64,000 nucleotides of DNA, taken from positions 62,001 to 126,000 of the forward strand of contig NZ_CP108489.1 in assembly GCF_035987325.1 (NCBI RefSeq). Reading direction: 5' to 3'. Source of the stretch: Streptomyces sp. NBC_01244 (lineage in GTDB: Bacteria > Actinomycetota > Actinomycetes > Streptomycetales > Streptomycetaceae). The notes below the pieces were generated by a model. The model did no database searches. It saw only the letters and a program-made list of their open reading frames with translations, and had not been told where the DNA came from. Made by a program: the position numbers and the translations under genes. Positions 9,334 to 18,076 of this stretch are shown one piece after another (position 1 is the first letter of the stretch; every line of letters begins with the position of its first letter).

Positions 9334-9895
9334 GGCCTCGCTCTCGGCCGACGCGGTGGTCGACGTGGCGCTGGGCCTCGTCGACGCGCAGGGCCCGGCG
9401 GGCCTGACCCTGTCGGCGGTGGCCGGCCTGGCGGGCGTGGCGACGCCCTCCCTCTACAAGCACGTACGCAACCTCGCCGAGCTCCGCGACCTCCTGTCGG
9501 CACGGATCATGAACGAGATGGCGGACGAGATCGGCGTGGCGGTCATCGGCCGCTCCGCCGACGAGGCGATCCGCGCGTTCATGACGGCCTGGCGCGGCTA
9601 CGCCCTGCGCCACCCCCACCGGTACGCGGCCCTGCTGCACAGCCCCCACCCCGAAGCTCGGACGGCCGAAGCCGGGGAACGGCTGATCACCATCCTCTTC
9701 GCCACCCTGCGCGCCTACGGCCTGGAGGACTCCGCGGCCGTCCACGCGGCCCGCTGCCTGCGCGCCACCGCCCACGGCTTCGTCTCCCTGGAAACCGGCG
9801 GCGGCTTCGCGCTGCCCGAGGCCCTGGACGAGAGTTACGCCCTGCTGACGCACATGGTCGTCACGGGCCTGCACACGCCGCGCACCGACCGCTGA
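9326..9895 (+). CDS. TetR-family regulator with WHG-type ligand domain
   Basis: A 189-residue TetR protein starting with GTG at 9326 inside the hydrolase gene. The HTH is SADAVVDVALGLVDAQG ... LSAVAGLAGVATPSLYKHVRNLAELRDLL. The C-terminal region AARCLRATAHGFVSLETGGGF is the WHG/TetR_C_33 style. The operon begins with a palindrome overlapping the promoter (8425-8443), so it is probably an autorepressor released by a substrate of the hydrolase. This is inference from layout only. Confidence 0.88.
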   Translation: MPRASLSADAVVDVALGLVDAQGPAGLTLSAVAGLAGVATPSLYKHVRNLAELRDLLSARIMNEMADEIGVAVIGRSADEAIRAFMTAWRGYALRHPHRYAALLHSPHPEARTAEAGERLITILFATLRAYGLEDSAAVHAARCLRATAHGFVSLETGGGFALPEALDESYALLTHMVVTGLHTPRTDR

Positions 9896-10066
9896 TCCGG
9901 CGGCGCGGGGGCTGTGCGCTGCGCAACGAGGCCTGGCTGGTCTTCCGGCCGGCTCGCAGCATGCTGCGAGCCGGAATGCCGGAAGCTGCACCCGCAACGG
10001 GGCCGGGCGGACGGGCCCCGCTGTCAGAGTGGAATGGCCATCCCCGCTTCCGAAGGAGCCACCACC

Positions 10067-10234
10067 ATGGCCCAGACCCAGAAGAACCCGCTCGCCGTCA
10101 CGACCGGTGTGCTGATCGCCCTCCTGGCCTCGTCCACCGTGCTGTTCGACGGCACCGCGCGGTACGTGGTCATGGGTGTGCTCGCCGTCGGCGTGCTCTC
10201 CTGCGCCCGCGCCCTCCAGCGTTCCCGCGCGTAG
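10067..10234 (+). CDS. Small membrane protein, 55 aa, function unknown
   Basis: The ATG at 10067 follows a clear ribosome site (cgaaggagcc). The peptide has two hydrophobic stretches, TTGVLIALLASSTVLF and YVVMGVLAVGVLSCA, separated by a short polar turn, and a basic C-terminus (RALQRSRA), suggesting a two-helix inner-membrane hairpin with both ends inside. No family is recognised. Confidence 0.65.
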   Translation: MAQTQKNPLAVTTGVLIALLASSTVLFDGTARYVVMGVLAVGVLSCARALQRSRA

Positions 10235-10251
10235 CCGTGGCCGTCTTAGCG

Positions 10252-10289
10252 GGAGTCCGCGTGGGAGGAGCACCTCCGACGCGGACTCC
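10252..10289. terminator. Bidirectional terminator between convergent genes
   Basis: ggagtccgcgt (10252-10262) pairs perfectly with acgcggactcc (10279-10289), with an inner gggagg/cctcc extension. A second GC hairpin follows at 10299-10320. It lies between the + gene ending at 10234 and the - gene ending at 10323. Confidence 0.75.
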
Positions 10290-10322
10290 GTGCTTACCGG
10301 GCGGCCGCCACGGCCGCCCCGC

Positions 10323-11339
10323 TCAGATCCAGCCGCGCTCCCGCGCGAGCAGCGCCGCGTGGAACCGGTTCGACGCGTCGAGCCGGTGCATCAGCGTCGC
10401 CACGTACTTGCGGTACGTCCGCACCGAGATCCCCACGTCCCGCGCCCCGTTCTCGTCCTTGTCGGCCGTGCACAGCGACTCCAGGATCCGGCGCTCCAGT
10501 TCGGTCGGGCGCTCGCCCGACACCGCCGGCCCCTCCTCGTCCGCCACCGCCGGTATTTCCTGCGCCTGGCCCCACATCCGGTCGAAGAGGGACACCAGCG
10601 TGGTCACCAGGCCCGGTTCACGGGTCAGGAGCGCTCCCCGCTTGCTGTCGGAGGGATCGATCGGCGTCAGCGCCGCCGCCCGGTCGAAGATGAGGATGCG
10701 CTCCAGGTCGAGGCGGGACACCCGCACCTCCGCCCCCTTGCCGACCATCTCCCGCAGGTACGCCATCGTGGCCGGATCGTCCAGCGCGGCCGCCCCGAAC
10801 AGGCTGCGCATCCGGATCCCGCGCCGCAGGATGCGGGCGTCGGCCGGCCGGGAGGTGTCGATGATCTCGGGCCGCATCACCCCGGAGGGCCAGGTGGTCA
10901 TGGACTCCGACCGGGTGAAGAAGGTCAGCTCGTCGATGGCCGCCCGCACCTGCTCGATGCCCATCAGCCGTTCCATGGGGGGCCGGTCCGCCCCCGCGAT
11001 CGCGTCCGAGGTCGTGGCCGCGTCCCGTTCCGCGAGCAGCGAGGCCACGATCGCGTCCGCCGCCGCTCTCGTCTCCAGCTCCTGCCGCATCCGGGCGAGC
11101 CGTGCGTCGATCAGGTGCTGCACCGCCTTGGCGGGACTGGCCGGGCGCAGCAGTCCGTCCGTCATCGCGGCGAGGCCGAGGGTCGTGGCCCGCTGCCGCA
11201 GGACGCGCACCGCCTCCTCGTCCAGATCGGCGTGCCGCACGAGCTGTTCGGGATCGGCGCCGCCGCTCCTGAGCAGGACGCGGTAGAAGCGTTCGTCCTC
11301 CGGATCGATATCGAGAAACGCCAGATCCGGATCCCCCAT
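10323..11339 (-). CDS. LuxR-type HTH transcriptional regulator
   Basis: A 338-residue protein with a C-terminal LuxR-like helix-turn-helix (ELERRILESLCTADKDENG then DVGISVRTYRKYVATLMHRL). The N-terminal segment resembles a TrmB-like winged helix, and the middle region (MRSLFGAAALDDPATMAYL...) matches the phospholipase-D-like domain common in this actinobacterial regulator family. I chose the ATG at 11339, preceded by GGGGGAA; an in-frame TTG lies at 11351. It reads away from the secreted peptide gene at 11640 and the RiPP cluster beyond it, which it could control. The ligand is unknown. Confidence 0.82.
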   Translation of the reverse strand: MGDPDLAFLDIDPEDERFYRVLLRSGGADPEQLVRHADLDEEAVRVLRQRATTLGLAAMTDGLLRPASPAKAVQHLIDARLARMRQELETRAAADAIVASLLAERDAATTSDAIAGADRPPMERLMGIEQVRAAIDELTFFTRSESMTTWPSGVMRPEIIDTSRPADARILRRGIRMRSLFGAAALDDPATMAYLREMVGKGAEVRVSRLDLERILIFDRAAALTPIDPSDSKRGALLTREPGLVTTLVSLFDRMWGQAQEIPAVADEEGPAVSGERPTELERRILESLCTADKDENGARDVGISVRTYRKYVATLMHRLDASNRFHAALLARERGWI

Positions 11340-11639
11340 GGATTCCCCCAACGCCGTGGCCGGTCATTACCTGGCCTAGATCTACCTGTTACCCCGGGTC
11401 GAGGCTACGGCAATGATCCATTCCGCTTCCAGGTCCCGGCGCGGAAGGGGGCCGCGGACGGTGCAGTAAGTGACCTCGCGGAACGCAGCAAGCTGCGCGT
11501 GACAGCCCTCGAACGAAGCCTTTGCGAACGGCAGAGTTGTGGTCACAAGGAGCCGCCGGGAAAACACCGGAGGCCACCGGGACCGGGCGGGAAAAGGCCG
11601 GATCCGGGACTGACCGCAAATCAAGGGGGAACCACCGTG
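11340..11639. other. Divergent promoter region, no gene seen
   Basis: This 300-bp stretch separates the LuxR-like gene (-) from the secreted peptide gene (+). It has a relatively AT-rich core (cctagatctacctgttac around 11375) that could hold the regulator's promoter. No ORF with a believable start is present. Confidence 0.5.
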
Positions 11640-11831
11640 ATGAAGCGCCTCAGCGTCACTCTCGCCGCCGCCGTACTGATCGGCCTGGCCGGTGCCGGCA
11701 CCGCGAGCGCCGACGCTCCCGCCCCGCTTCCCACCCCTGGTACCCAGGTCTGCGTACCGCTTCCGGCGGGCCTCCCGCTCCCCGGTGTCTGTGTGATCAT
11801 CCCGGGCCGCGACACCCACAACTGGGACTAG
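11640..11831 (+). CDS. Small secreted Pro/Gly-rich peptide, 63 aa
   Basis: The ATG at 11640 follows aaggggga. The first ~25 residues are a classic Sec signal peptide (MKRLSVTLAAAVLIGLAGAG then TASADA with an AxA cleavage site). The mature part is about 38 residues, rich in Pro and Gly, with two Cys (QVCVPLP and PGVCVII) that could form one disulfide, ending RDTHNWD. No family is recognised. Confidence 0.7.
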   Translation: MKRLSVTLAAAVLIGLAGAGTASADAPAPLPTPGTQVCVPLPAGLPLPGVCVIIPGRDTHNWD

Positions 11832-12004
11832 CACCTCCTCCCGGAGGGGCCTTCCGGAAGGGATCGGCACATGATCTCCGACCCGGAATTCCCCCCGGTG
11901 GCCCGTTCCCGCGGTATTCGATCTTCCTCGACGATTTCGATCTTCAATCATCCGGCTCCCGGGAAACGAACTCCCGGCCCCCGAGCACAAGGAGAGAAAG
12001 TCCG

Positions 12005-12991
12005 ATGACCGCCTACTCGGTGCTCGTCCCCTTCGTACCGAGCCGCCCCGAGCAGCTCCTGCCCTTCGCCGGGCTCGTCCACTGGACCGGGGCCGAACGC
12101 CTCTGGCAGGGACAGAGCCTGGTCACCGAGACCCACCAGGCCTTCGCCCACGCCGCCGGCGCCGGATTCCGGGTCCCCGTCGGGCTCGGAGTGACCCTGA
12201 TGCCGCTGCGCCATCCCACGGAGGCCGCCCTCCAGGCCCGTTCCCTCGCGCTGATGACGGGGCAGCCGGTCCTCGCCGGCTACGGGCCGGGAGCCCCCGC
12301 GGTGCAGAAGGCCCTGCTCGGAGCCCCGTACCGGAGTCCGCTCACCGCCGCCCGGGAGTACCTGACCGCGGTACGCGCCGCCCTCGACGGTACGGACGCG
12401 GTCCTGGACGGGGAGTACCTGCACCAGGAGGCGCTGCTCCCGCCGGTGCCCGGACCACCCGTCGAGATCGGGCTCGGTGTCCTGCGCCCCGGCATGGCGA
12501 GGGTGGCAGGCGAGGTCGCCGACGCGGCGATCTGCTGGCTCACCCCGGCCCGCTACCTGGCCGACACGATCGTGCCCGAGGTGCGCAAGAGCGCCGAGAG
12601 CGCGGACCGGCCGGCGCCCAAGGTGGTGGCCATGGTGCCGATCGCCCTGGCGGCCCCCGACCGGGACCCCGTACGCCTCGCCCTCGCCTCCAACCGGCAC
12701 CACCTGAAGGCCGCGCACTACCAGGACATGCTCCGGCGCGGCGGTGTGGAACTCCCCGCCGCCACCGGTTCGGAGACGGAAGACGAGAGCGCGTGGGGCG
12801 CGGCCCTGGTCGCCGGCGACGCCTTCCTCTACGGGGAGCCCGCCGAACTCCTCGCGAAACTCGAGGCCTTCCGCGAGGCGGGCGTCGACGAGATCGTCCT
12901 CAACGTCACGGGCGTGGCCCAGCTGTACGGCGCCCAGGCCGCGAGCCGTGAACTGCGCTCGCTGCTCACGGTCCTCGGACTCGCCTCCTGA
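12005..12991 (+). CDS. Luciferase-like (LLM) flavin/F420-dependent oxidoreductase
   Basis: A 328-residue TIM-barrel oxidoreductase of the luciferase-like monooxygenase family, with GFRVPVGLGVTLMPLRHPTEAALQARSLALMTGQP as the typical cofactor-binding core and GVDEIVLNVTG near the C-terminus. Proteins of this fold include F420H2-dependent reductases of class V lanthipeptide clusters (LxmJ, LanJ-C), which reduce dehydroalanine/dehydrobutyrine to D-amino acids. It lies 155 bp before the RiPP operon on the same strand. The proposal that it reduces dehydrated residues made by the LanKC enzyme at 21982 is inference; a monooxygenase role is also possible. Confidence 0.85.
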   Translation: MTAYSVLVPFVPSRPEQLLPFAGLVHWTGAERLWQGQSLVTETHQAFAHAAGAGFRVPVGLGVTLMPLRHPTEAALQARSLALMTGQPVLAGYGPGAPAVQKALLGAPYRSPLTAAREYLTAVRAALDGTDAVLDGEYLHQEALLPPVPGPPVEIGLGVLRPGMARVAGEVADAAICWLTPARYLADTIVPEVRKSAESADRPAPKVVAMVPIALAAPDRDPVRLALASNRHHLKAAHYQDMLRRGGVELPAATGSETEDESAWGAALVAGDAFLYGEPAELLAKLEAFREAGVDEIVLNVTGVAQLYGAQAASRELRSLLTVLGLAS

Positions 12992-13146
12992 ACCGAGGCG
13001 GCCCGGAACCCCCGCCCGCACCCCCGCACCTCCGCGCGCACGGCACCCCCTGCCCGTGCGCACGCCCCGGACTTCCGGCCCCGGCCGATCCCCCTCCTGC
13101 TTCGCGTCGTCAGGCGCCCGCGTCCACCCACGCACTCACGTTAGGC

Positions 13147-14235
13147 ATGTTCATGACACTCACTTCCGTCAAGGCCCACGCCTTGCAGTGGGGCACCGGA
13201 CGCCCCCTGGCCGCACTCGCCCCCCGCCCGCCGTTCACCGCGACGGTCGTCCTGGAGGACGCCGCCCACCTCGACGCCCTGCTCGGCAGCGGAGTGGCCG
13301 GCCCCGGCACCGTCGTCCTGGTCCCCGGGGACGAACCGACCGCCGAGCCCGAGCCGCACGAGGCCACCGGCTCCCAGGTCATCGTCTGGCAGGGCTCCCT
13401 CGGCGAACCCGGCGCGGAGGCCGGGCTGCACCCCGACTTCTACCTCCAGGTCCAGGCGTACTCGATCACCCCCTACCTCTCCGTCCTCGGGCCCACCCTG
13501 GTCCGCATCGTCGAGGAAGCCGACTTCCAGGCCTTCCTGGAAGACGCCGACCGGGCCCTGAACGACGGCGAGTTCTCCGCCTTCCTGACCCACCCCTCGG
13601 TCCAGCTCGCCGATCTCGGAGCCCTCGGCGGCAACGGCGACGGAGACGGCCCGGCCCTGCGCCTCTACGTCGACGCCGACGGCGCCGTCAGCGTCGCCCC
13701 CGGCGCCGCACCCCTCGGCCCCGTCGGCACCCCCGCCGCCGAACTGCACCGGGCCTGGGAGGACTCCACCGGCGCCCTGGCCGGCGTACTCGACGAGGAC
13801 CTGCGCCGCGAGCAGCTCGCCGCCCGCCCCTGGATCTCCCGCTACCTCGCCGCCGTCGGCGCCATCCGCGAAGCCGTCACCCGAGGCCTGGAACACCCCC
13901 GCGTCTCCGGCTTCGGCGGGCGCCTCGTCCCCGCCCTCGCCGCCCACGCCGTCCCTCAGGACACCTCCGGCGGCACCCCGGTGCTGCTCTTCAACGCCGA
14001 ACAGGCCCTGATCCACCACCCCGGGGACCGCCGCACCATCGCCCTCTCCCTCGACGCCGCCCAGGCCGCCGAAGCCCTGCTGGTCACCGGCTCCGCCCAG
14101 GCCGCCGCCGACCACGCCGACCCGGCCACCGTCGACGCCGTCGCCGCCTACTTCTCCGGCATCGGACTGCCCCTCACCGAGTCCGCCGCCCCCCGCACCG
14201 CCACCCCCGACACCGCGGAAGGAGCGACCCGCTGA
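13147..14235 (+). CDS. Daptide-type RiPP recognition protein candidate (MpaC-like)
   Basis: A 362-residue protein with no catalytic motif I can recognise. It starts the RiPP operon and is followed, with stop/start overlap, by the methyltransferase, aminotransferase and dehydrogenase. This position and size fit the conserved unassigned protein MpaC of daptide clusters, thought to bind precursor leaders. Assignment is by context, not by a sequence motif. Two starts are possible, ATG 13147 and ATG 13153, and neither has a strong ribosome site. The sequence is rich in acidic residues and Ala/Pro. Confidence 0.65.
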   Translation: MFMTLTSVKAHALQWGTGRPLAALAPRPPFTATVVLEDAAHLDALLGSGVAGPGTVVLVPGDEPTAEPEPHEATGSQVIVWQGSLGEPGAEAGLHPDFYLQVQAYSITPYLSVLGPTLVRIVEEADFQAFLEDADRALNDGEFSAFLTHPSVQLADLGALGGNGDGDGPALRLYVDADGAVSVAPGAAPLGPVGTPAAELHRAWEDSTGALAGVLDEDLRREQLAARPWISRYLAAVGAIREAVTRGLEHPRVSGFGGRLVPALAAHAVPQDTSGGTPVLLFNAEQALIHHPGDRRTIALSLDAAQAAEALLVTGSAQAAADHADPATVDAVAAYFSGIGLPLTESAAPRTATPDTAEGATR

Positions 14236-15062
14236 TGGGCGCCATGCTGCTCAGCCCCGCCGCCGCGGGCACCGGCCTCACCGGCCGCGCCGCCGAGGCC
14301 GTCGCCGAACTCGGAGACCGGGCCGTCCTGTGCGACCTCTACGACGAGGCCGGCGCCCCCGTCTACCACGACATCGCCGGCACCACCCCGCACGAGGTCC
14401 GCGAACTCCTCTCCACCCTGCGCCGCATCCCCGGCCCGGTCCTCGACCTGGCCGCCGGCTCCGGCCGGCTGACCTTCCCCTTCCTGGCCCTCGGCCGCGA
14501 GGTCACCGCCCTCGAACTCTCCGGCCACATGATCGGACTGCTCCGGGACCGGCTCGCCGCCACCCCGGCCTCGCTCCAGGGCCGCTGCACCCCCGTCCAG
14601 GCCGACATGAGCGACTTCTCGCTCGGCCGCCGCTTCGGCGCCGTCGTCCTCGGCACCACCTCCATCTCCCTCCTCCCGCCGGAGGCCCGACCCGGCCTCT
14701 ACCGGTGCGTACGGGAACACCTGGCGCCCGGCGGCAGGTTCCTGCTCACCACCGTCGAGGTGGACGCCGCCGACGACGGCAGCGACGAGAGCGAGATCCT
14801 CGCCCCCGGCGAGATCACCGGCCGCTCCTACCGGATGATCGAACAGTGGACCTCGGGCAACAGCTCCCGCACGGTCACCGTCATCCCCGCGGACCCGCCG
14901 GCCGAAGGCCCCGTCCACGTCGCCACCACCACCATCGGCGTGATGCCCGCACCCCTGCTGGTCGCCGAGCTCGAAGCCGCCGGCTTCGCCATCCGCTCCA
15001 CCACGCCCATCCCCGGCGGCGGCCGCCACCACGACGTCCTCCTGGAAGCCGAGGCCCTGTGA
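14235..15062 (+). CDS. SAM methyltransferase, daptide MpaM-like
   Basis: A 275-residue class I methyltransferase with motif I PVLDLAAGSGRLTFPF, acidic motif VTALELSGHMIGLL and motif II GAVVLGTTSISLLPPEARPGLY. In daptide biosynthesis the equivalent enzyme (MpaM) dimethylates the new C-terminal amine made from threonine. It is translationally coupled at both ends (TGATG with the gene before, GTGATGA with the gene after). The substrate assignment rests on the neighbouring aminotransferase, dehydrogenase and Thr-ending precursors. Confidence 0.85.
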   Translation: MGAMLLSPAAAGTGLTGRAAEAVAELGDRAVLCDLYDEAGAPVYHDIAGTTPHEVRELLSTLRRIPGPVLDLAAGSGRLTFPFLALGREVTALELSGHMIGLLRDRLAATPASLQGRCTPVQADMSDFSLGRRFGAVVLGTTSISLLPPEARPGLYRCVREHLAPGGRFLLTTVEVDAADDGSDESEILAPGEITGRSYRMIEQWTSGNSSRTVTVIPADPPAEGPVHVATTTIGVMPAPLLVAELEAAGFAIRSTTPIPGGGRHHDVLLEAEAL

Positions 15063-16366
15063 TGACCACCGCCCTGCCCACCCTGACCGGACAGGACGAG
15101 GCTCCCGACCACGGCCACCCGGCCCTGTGGACCTCCCTGCTCCCGCCCTCCGCCCACGGCGACGACGGCATCTGCGCCGTCTCCGCCGAAGGGATGTACG
15201 TACGGTTCGCCGACGGAAGCGAACTCCTCGACGGCGACTCGGGCCTGTGGAACGCCAACCTCGGCCACGGCAACCGGCACATCGCCGAGGCCTGCCACCA
15301 GGCCCTGCTCAACGCCTCGTACCTGAGCGTCTTCCGCTACGAACACCCCTACGCCCGGCAGGCCGCCGAGGCCCTGGTGGAACTCTGCGGAGCCGACCAC
15401 TTCGCCCGCGTCCTCTTCTCCACCTCCGGCGGCGCGGCCAACGACCTGGTCATGAAGACCGCCCGGCACTACCACGCCCTGCGCGGCGCCGAGAAGCGCA
15501 AGATCATCGTGGGGCTGCGCGGCAGCTACCACGGCCTGACCTTCGGCGGCTTCGCCCTCACCGGCGAGAACCTCGGCCAGCAGGTCTACGGAGTCGACCA
15601 GCGCCTGGTGCGCCACGTCACCCCCAACGACCCCGCCGACATCGAGAAGCTGATGCGGGCCCAGGGCTCCCAGATCGCGGCCGTCGTCGTCGAACCCGTC
15701 CTCGGCAGCGGGGCCGTCCCCCTCACCGACGAGTACCTCCAGACGCTCTTCCGGCTCCGCGAGGAACACGGGTTCCTGCTCGCCGCCGACGAGGTGGCCA
15801 CCGGATTCGGCCGCACCGGATCGATGTTCGCCTCCCAGCGGTGGAGCGAACGCCCCGACCTGCTGGTCACCTCCAAGGGGCTGACCAACGGCACCTGCGC
15901 GGCCGCCGCCGTCATCGTCTCCCGGACCATCGCCGACGCCTTCCGCGAAGCCGACGCCACCCTGACCCACGGCGAAACCCAGGCCGGCACCCCCGTCACC
16001 TGCGCCGCGATCATCGCCACCATCGAGGAGATGCGCCGCCTCGACGCCGTCTCCCGGGGCCGGCGCGCCGCCGAGACCCTCGGCGCCCACCTGGACCGGC
16101 TCGTCGCCGAACACCCCCTCTTCGACTCCCACGACGGCCGCGGCCTCTTCCGCTCCCTGCGGATCGTCACCGCCGACGGCGAACCCCTCCCGCAGGCCCG
16201 GGTCCTCGACCAGATCACCGCCATCCGGGCGGCGGGCGCCATCGTCCACGCCGGAGTCCACGGCATCCAGATCATGCCGCCGCTCACCGCGACGGACGCC
16301 GAGATCGACGCCCTCATGGAAGCCGTCCGCCGCGGAGTCGAAAGCTTCTCCGGAGGACCGCGGTGA
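15062..16366 (+). CDS. Class III PLP-dependent aminotransferase, daptide MpaD-like
   Basis: A 434-residue class III aminotransferase. Visible are the dimer/substrate region DGDSGLWNANLGHGN, the cofactor Asp motif LLAADEVATGFGRTGSMFA, and the PLP lysine in LLVTSKGLTNG (Lys272). In daptides this step transaminates the ketone left by oxidative decarboxylation of the C-terminal Thr, giving a 1,2-propanediamine end. The gene overlaps the methyltransferase before it and the dehydrogenase after it. Confidence 0.9.
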   Translation: MTTALPTLTGQDEAPDHGHPALWTSLLPPSAHGDDGICAVSAEGMYVRFADGSELLDGDSGLWNANLGHGNRHIAEACHQALLNASYLSVFRYEHPYARQAAEALVELCGADHFARVLFSTSGGAANDLVMKTARHYHALRGAEKRKIIVGLRGSYHGLTFGGFALTGENLGQQVYGVDQRLVRHVTPNDPADIEKLMRAQGSQIAAVVVEPVLGSGAVPLTDEYLQTLFRLREEHGFLLAADEVATGFGRTGSMFASQRWSERPDLLVTSKGLTNGTCAAAAVIVSRTIADAFREADATLTHGETQAGTPVTCAAIIATIEEMRRLDAVSRGRRAAETLGAHLDRLVAEHPLFDSHDGRGLFRSLRIVTADGEPLPQARVLDQITAIRAAGAIVHAGVHGIQIMPPLTATDAEIDALMEAVRRGVESFSGGPR

Positions 16367-17568
16367 ACATCGCCTGGTCCGGATCCACCCGGCTGCTCAT
16401 CGGCCCCGAAGGGCTCAGCGACTGGCTGGCGGACTTCGACGACGCCCACCCGGCAGGGGGGAGCCGTCCCGTCACCGCCCTGCTCCTCGACCCGGCCGTC
16501 GCGAACTCCCGCATCACCGCCCTGGTGACCGCGGAACTGGACCGGGCGGGACACACCACCCACACCATCGTCCCCGACGGAGACGGAGGCCCGGACGAGA
16601 TCCTCGCCCTGGCCGCCGCCACCGCCGACGCCGGACTCGTCGCCGTCATCGGCGGCGGAGCCCTCCTCGACCGGGCCAAGCTCCTGTCCGTGGCCCACGA
16701 GGACGAGCGGGCCCGCGCGGCCCTGCGCACCACCGGCCGCAGCGGACTGCTCACCCTGGACCCGCGCACCCGCCGCACCCGTCCGCTGCTCGCCGTACCC
16801 ACCACCGTCGGCACCGGATCCGAACTCAGCCGGGTCGCCTGCCTGCCGCACAACAGCGGCAAACGGCTCGTCATGGGCGACGCCCTCGCCCCCGACGCGG
16901 CCCTGCTGGACCCGGCCGCCACCGAGACCCTGCCCGGCGAGCTGCTGATCGAAGGAGCCCTCGAAGCGGTCTTCCGCACCGTCGGCCCCTACGTCGGCAA
17001 CCTGACCGACCGAGCCGTCGAGGACGCCCTCGCCCAGACCGCCGCCACCCAGCTGGTCCGCCTCGGCGGAGCACTGGCCCGGCAACTGGCCGACGGGCAG
17101 GCCCCCGACGCCACGCTCCGCACCGACCTGGCCCGGCTGAGCGGACTGACCCAGTCCACCTGGCTCTGCTACGGACGGGACCTGTTCAGCACCGAGGGCT
17201 GGATGATCGCCAACGAACTCTCCAGCGCCCTGGGCATCCGCAAGATGACCGCCGTCGCGGCCATCCTGCCGGCCCTGTGGCGGGCCGTCCTCGCCGGCGA
17301 CACCCGGCTCGGCTCCGCCGCCCGCCTGCGGGGGATCTGGGAACTGCTCCGCTCGGCCGACAGCAGCGGCGACCCGCTGCCCGCCGAGCCGGTGGCAGGC
17401 ATCAGCGCCCTGATGAACCGCTGGGGCATCGCCCGCGACATCGCCGTCACCCCGCAGCTGCTCGACGCGGTGGCCCGCAGGACCGTACGGGCCTGGGGCG
17501 CCGGCCTCCCGATGCTCGGCGGCCTGCGCGCGGCCGACGTCAACGCCCTGCTCAGCGAAGCGGCCTGA
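16363..17568 (+). CDS. Alcohol-dehydrogenase-fold protein, daptide MpaB-like oxidative decarboxylase candidate
   Basis: A 401-residue protein starting with GTG at 16363. It has the iron-alcohol-dehydrogenase/glycerol-dehydrogenase NAD-binding core (VAVIGGGALLDRAKL, AVPTTVGTGSELSRVACLP). By hand alignment to FucO-type enzymes all four metal ligands are replaced: the GMDALTHA region reads GALEAVFR (Asp to Glu, His to Arg), VHxxxHPLG reads ANELSSALG (His to Asn and Ser), and PHG reads RKM. In daptide clusters this enzyme (MpaB) converts the C-terminal Thr to a ketone. Loss of metal sites fits a decarboxylating, metal-free oxidation but needs a proper alignment. Confidence 0.82.
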   Translation: MNIAWSGSTRLLIGPEGLSDWLADFDDAHPAGGSRPVTALLLDPAVANSRITALVTAELDRAGHTTHTIVPDGDGGPDEILALAAATADAGLVAVIGGGALLDRAKLLSVAHEDERARAALRTTGRSGLLTLDPRTRRTRPLLAVPTTVGTGSELSRVACLPHNSGKRLVMGDALAPDAALLDPAATETLPGELLIEGALEAVFRTVGPYVGNLTDRAVEDALAQTAATQLVRLGGALARQLADGQAPDATLRTDLARLSGLTQSTWLCYGRDLFSTEGWMIANELSSALGIRKMTAVAAILPALWRAVLAGDTRLGSAARLRGIWELLRSADSSGDPLPAEPVAGISALMNRWGIARDIAVTPQLLDAVARRTVRAWGAGLPMLGGLRAADVNALLSEAA

Positions 17569-17651
17569 ACTCCCGCTCCGCACCCACAGACTTCCGCGCC
17601 GGCTTGGCGCGGGGACCGCACCACCTCGCTTCCCAGATAAGGAAAACCGTC

Positions 17652-17798
17652 ATGGACAACACGTTCGAGAACGTTGCCGCCGATGTGAACCACCTGGAGC
17701 TCGGCCTCCAGGAGCTCGAGGTCATGGAGGCCCCGGGCTGGTGGACGACCGGTGGCGTCGTCGTCGGCATCTCCCTCGTCTCGGTGGTCATGACCTGA
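17652..17798 (+). CDS. Daptide-type precursor peptide A1, 48 aa
   Basis: Starts at ATG 17652 behind aaggaaaacc. The leader ends in the shared block LELGLQELEVMEAPG, followed by a hydrophobic C-terminal segment WWTTGGVVVGISLVSVVMT. It ends exactly in Thr, the residue that daptide enzymes convert to a dimethyl-1,2-propanediamine. The segment is predicted to be a membrane-inserting helix. There is no Cys, so no lanthionine can form; Thr-Thr after WW and two Ser are possible dehydration sites. It lies directly after the modifying genes and before the exporter. Confidence 0.9.
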   Translation: MDNTFENVAADVNHLELGLQELEVMEAPGWWTTGGVVVGISLVSVVMT

Positions 17799-17874
17799 TC
17801 CGACCCGGATCAGCTCCACCCGCTCCACCCCCTACGTACGCCCCACCCGGACACCAGACAAAGAAGGAGTCGTC

Positions 17875-18021
17875 ATGAACGAGAAGTTCGAAGCCCCCGC
17901 GGCCGACGTGAACCACCTGGAGCTCGGCCTCCAGGAGCTCGAGGTCATGGAGGCCCCGGGCTGGTGGACGACCGGCGGTGTCGTCGTCGGCATCTCCATC
18001 GTCTCCATCGTCGCCACCTGA
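17875..18021 (+). CDS. Daptide-type precursor peptide A2, 48 aa
   Basis: Starts at ATG 17875 with a strong ribosome site (aagaaggagt). From residue 9 on it is nearly the same as A1 (AADVNHLELGLQELEVMEAP), with core WWTTGGVVVGISIVSIVAT. The core differs from A1 at three positions near the end (L to I, V to I, M to A) and again ends in Thr with no Cys. The N-terminal eight residues differ (MNEKFEAP). A1 and A2 are clear tandem paralogues. Confidence 0.9.
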   Translation: MNEKFEAPAADVNHLELGLQELEVMEAPGWWTTGGVVVGISIVSIVAT

Positions 18022-18076
18022 TCCAGCCCGCGGCACCACGCGTCAGTCACCGATCACCCAGAAGGAGAAAACAGCA

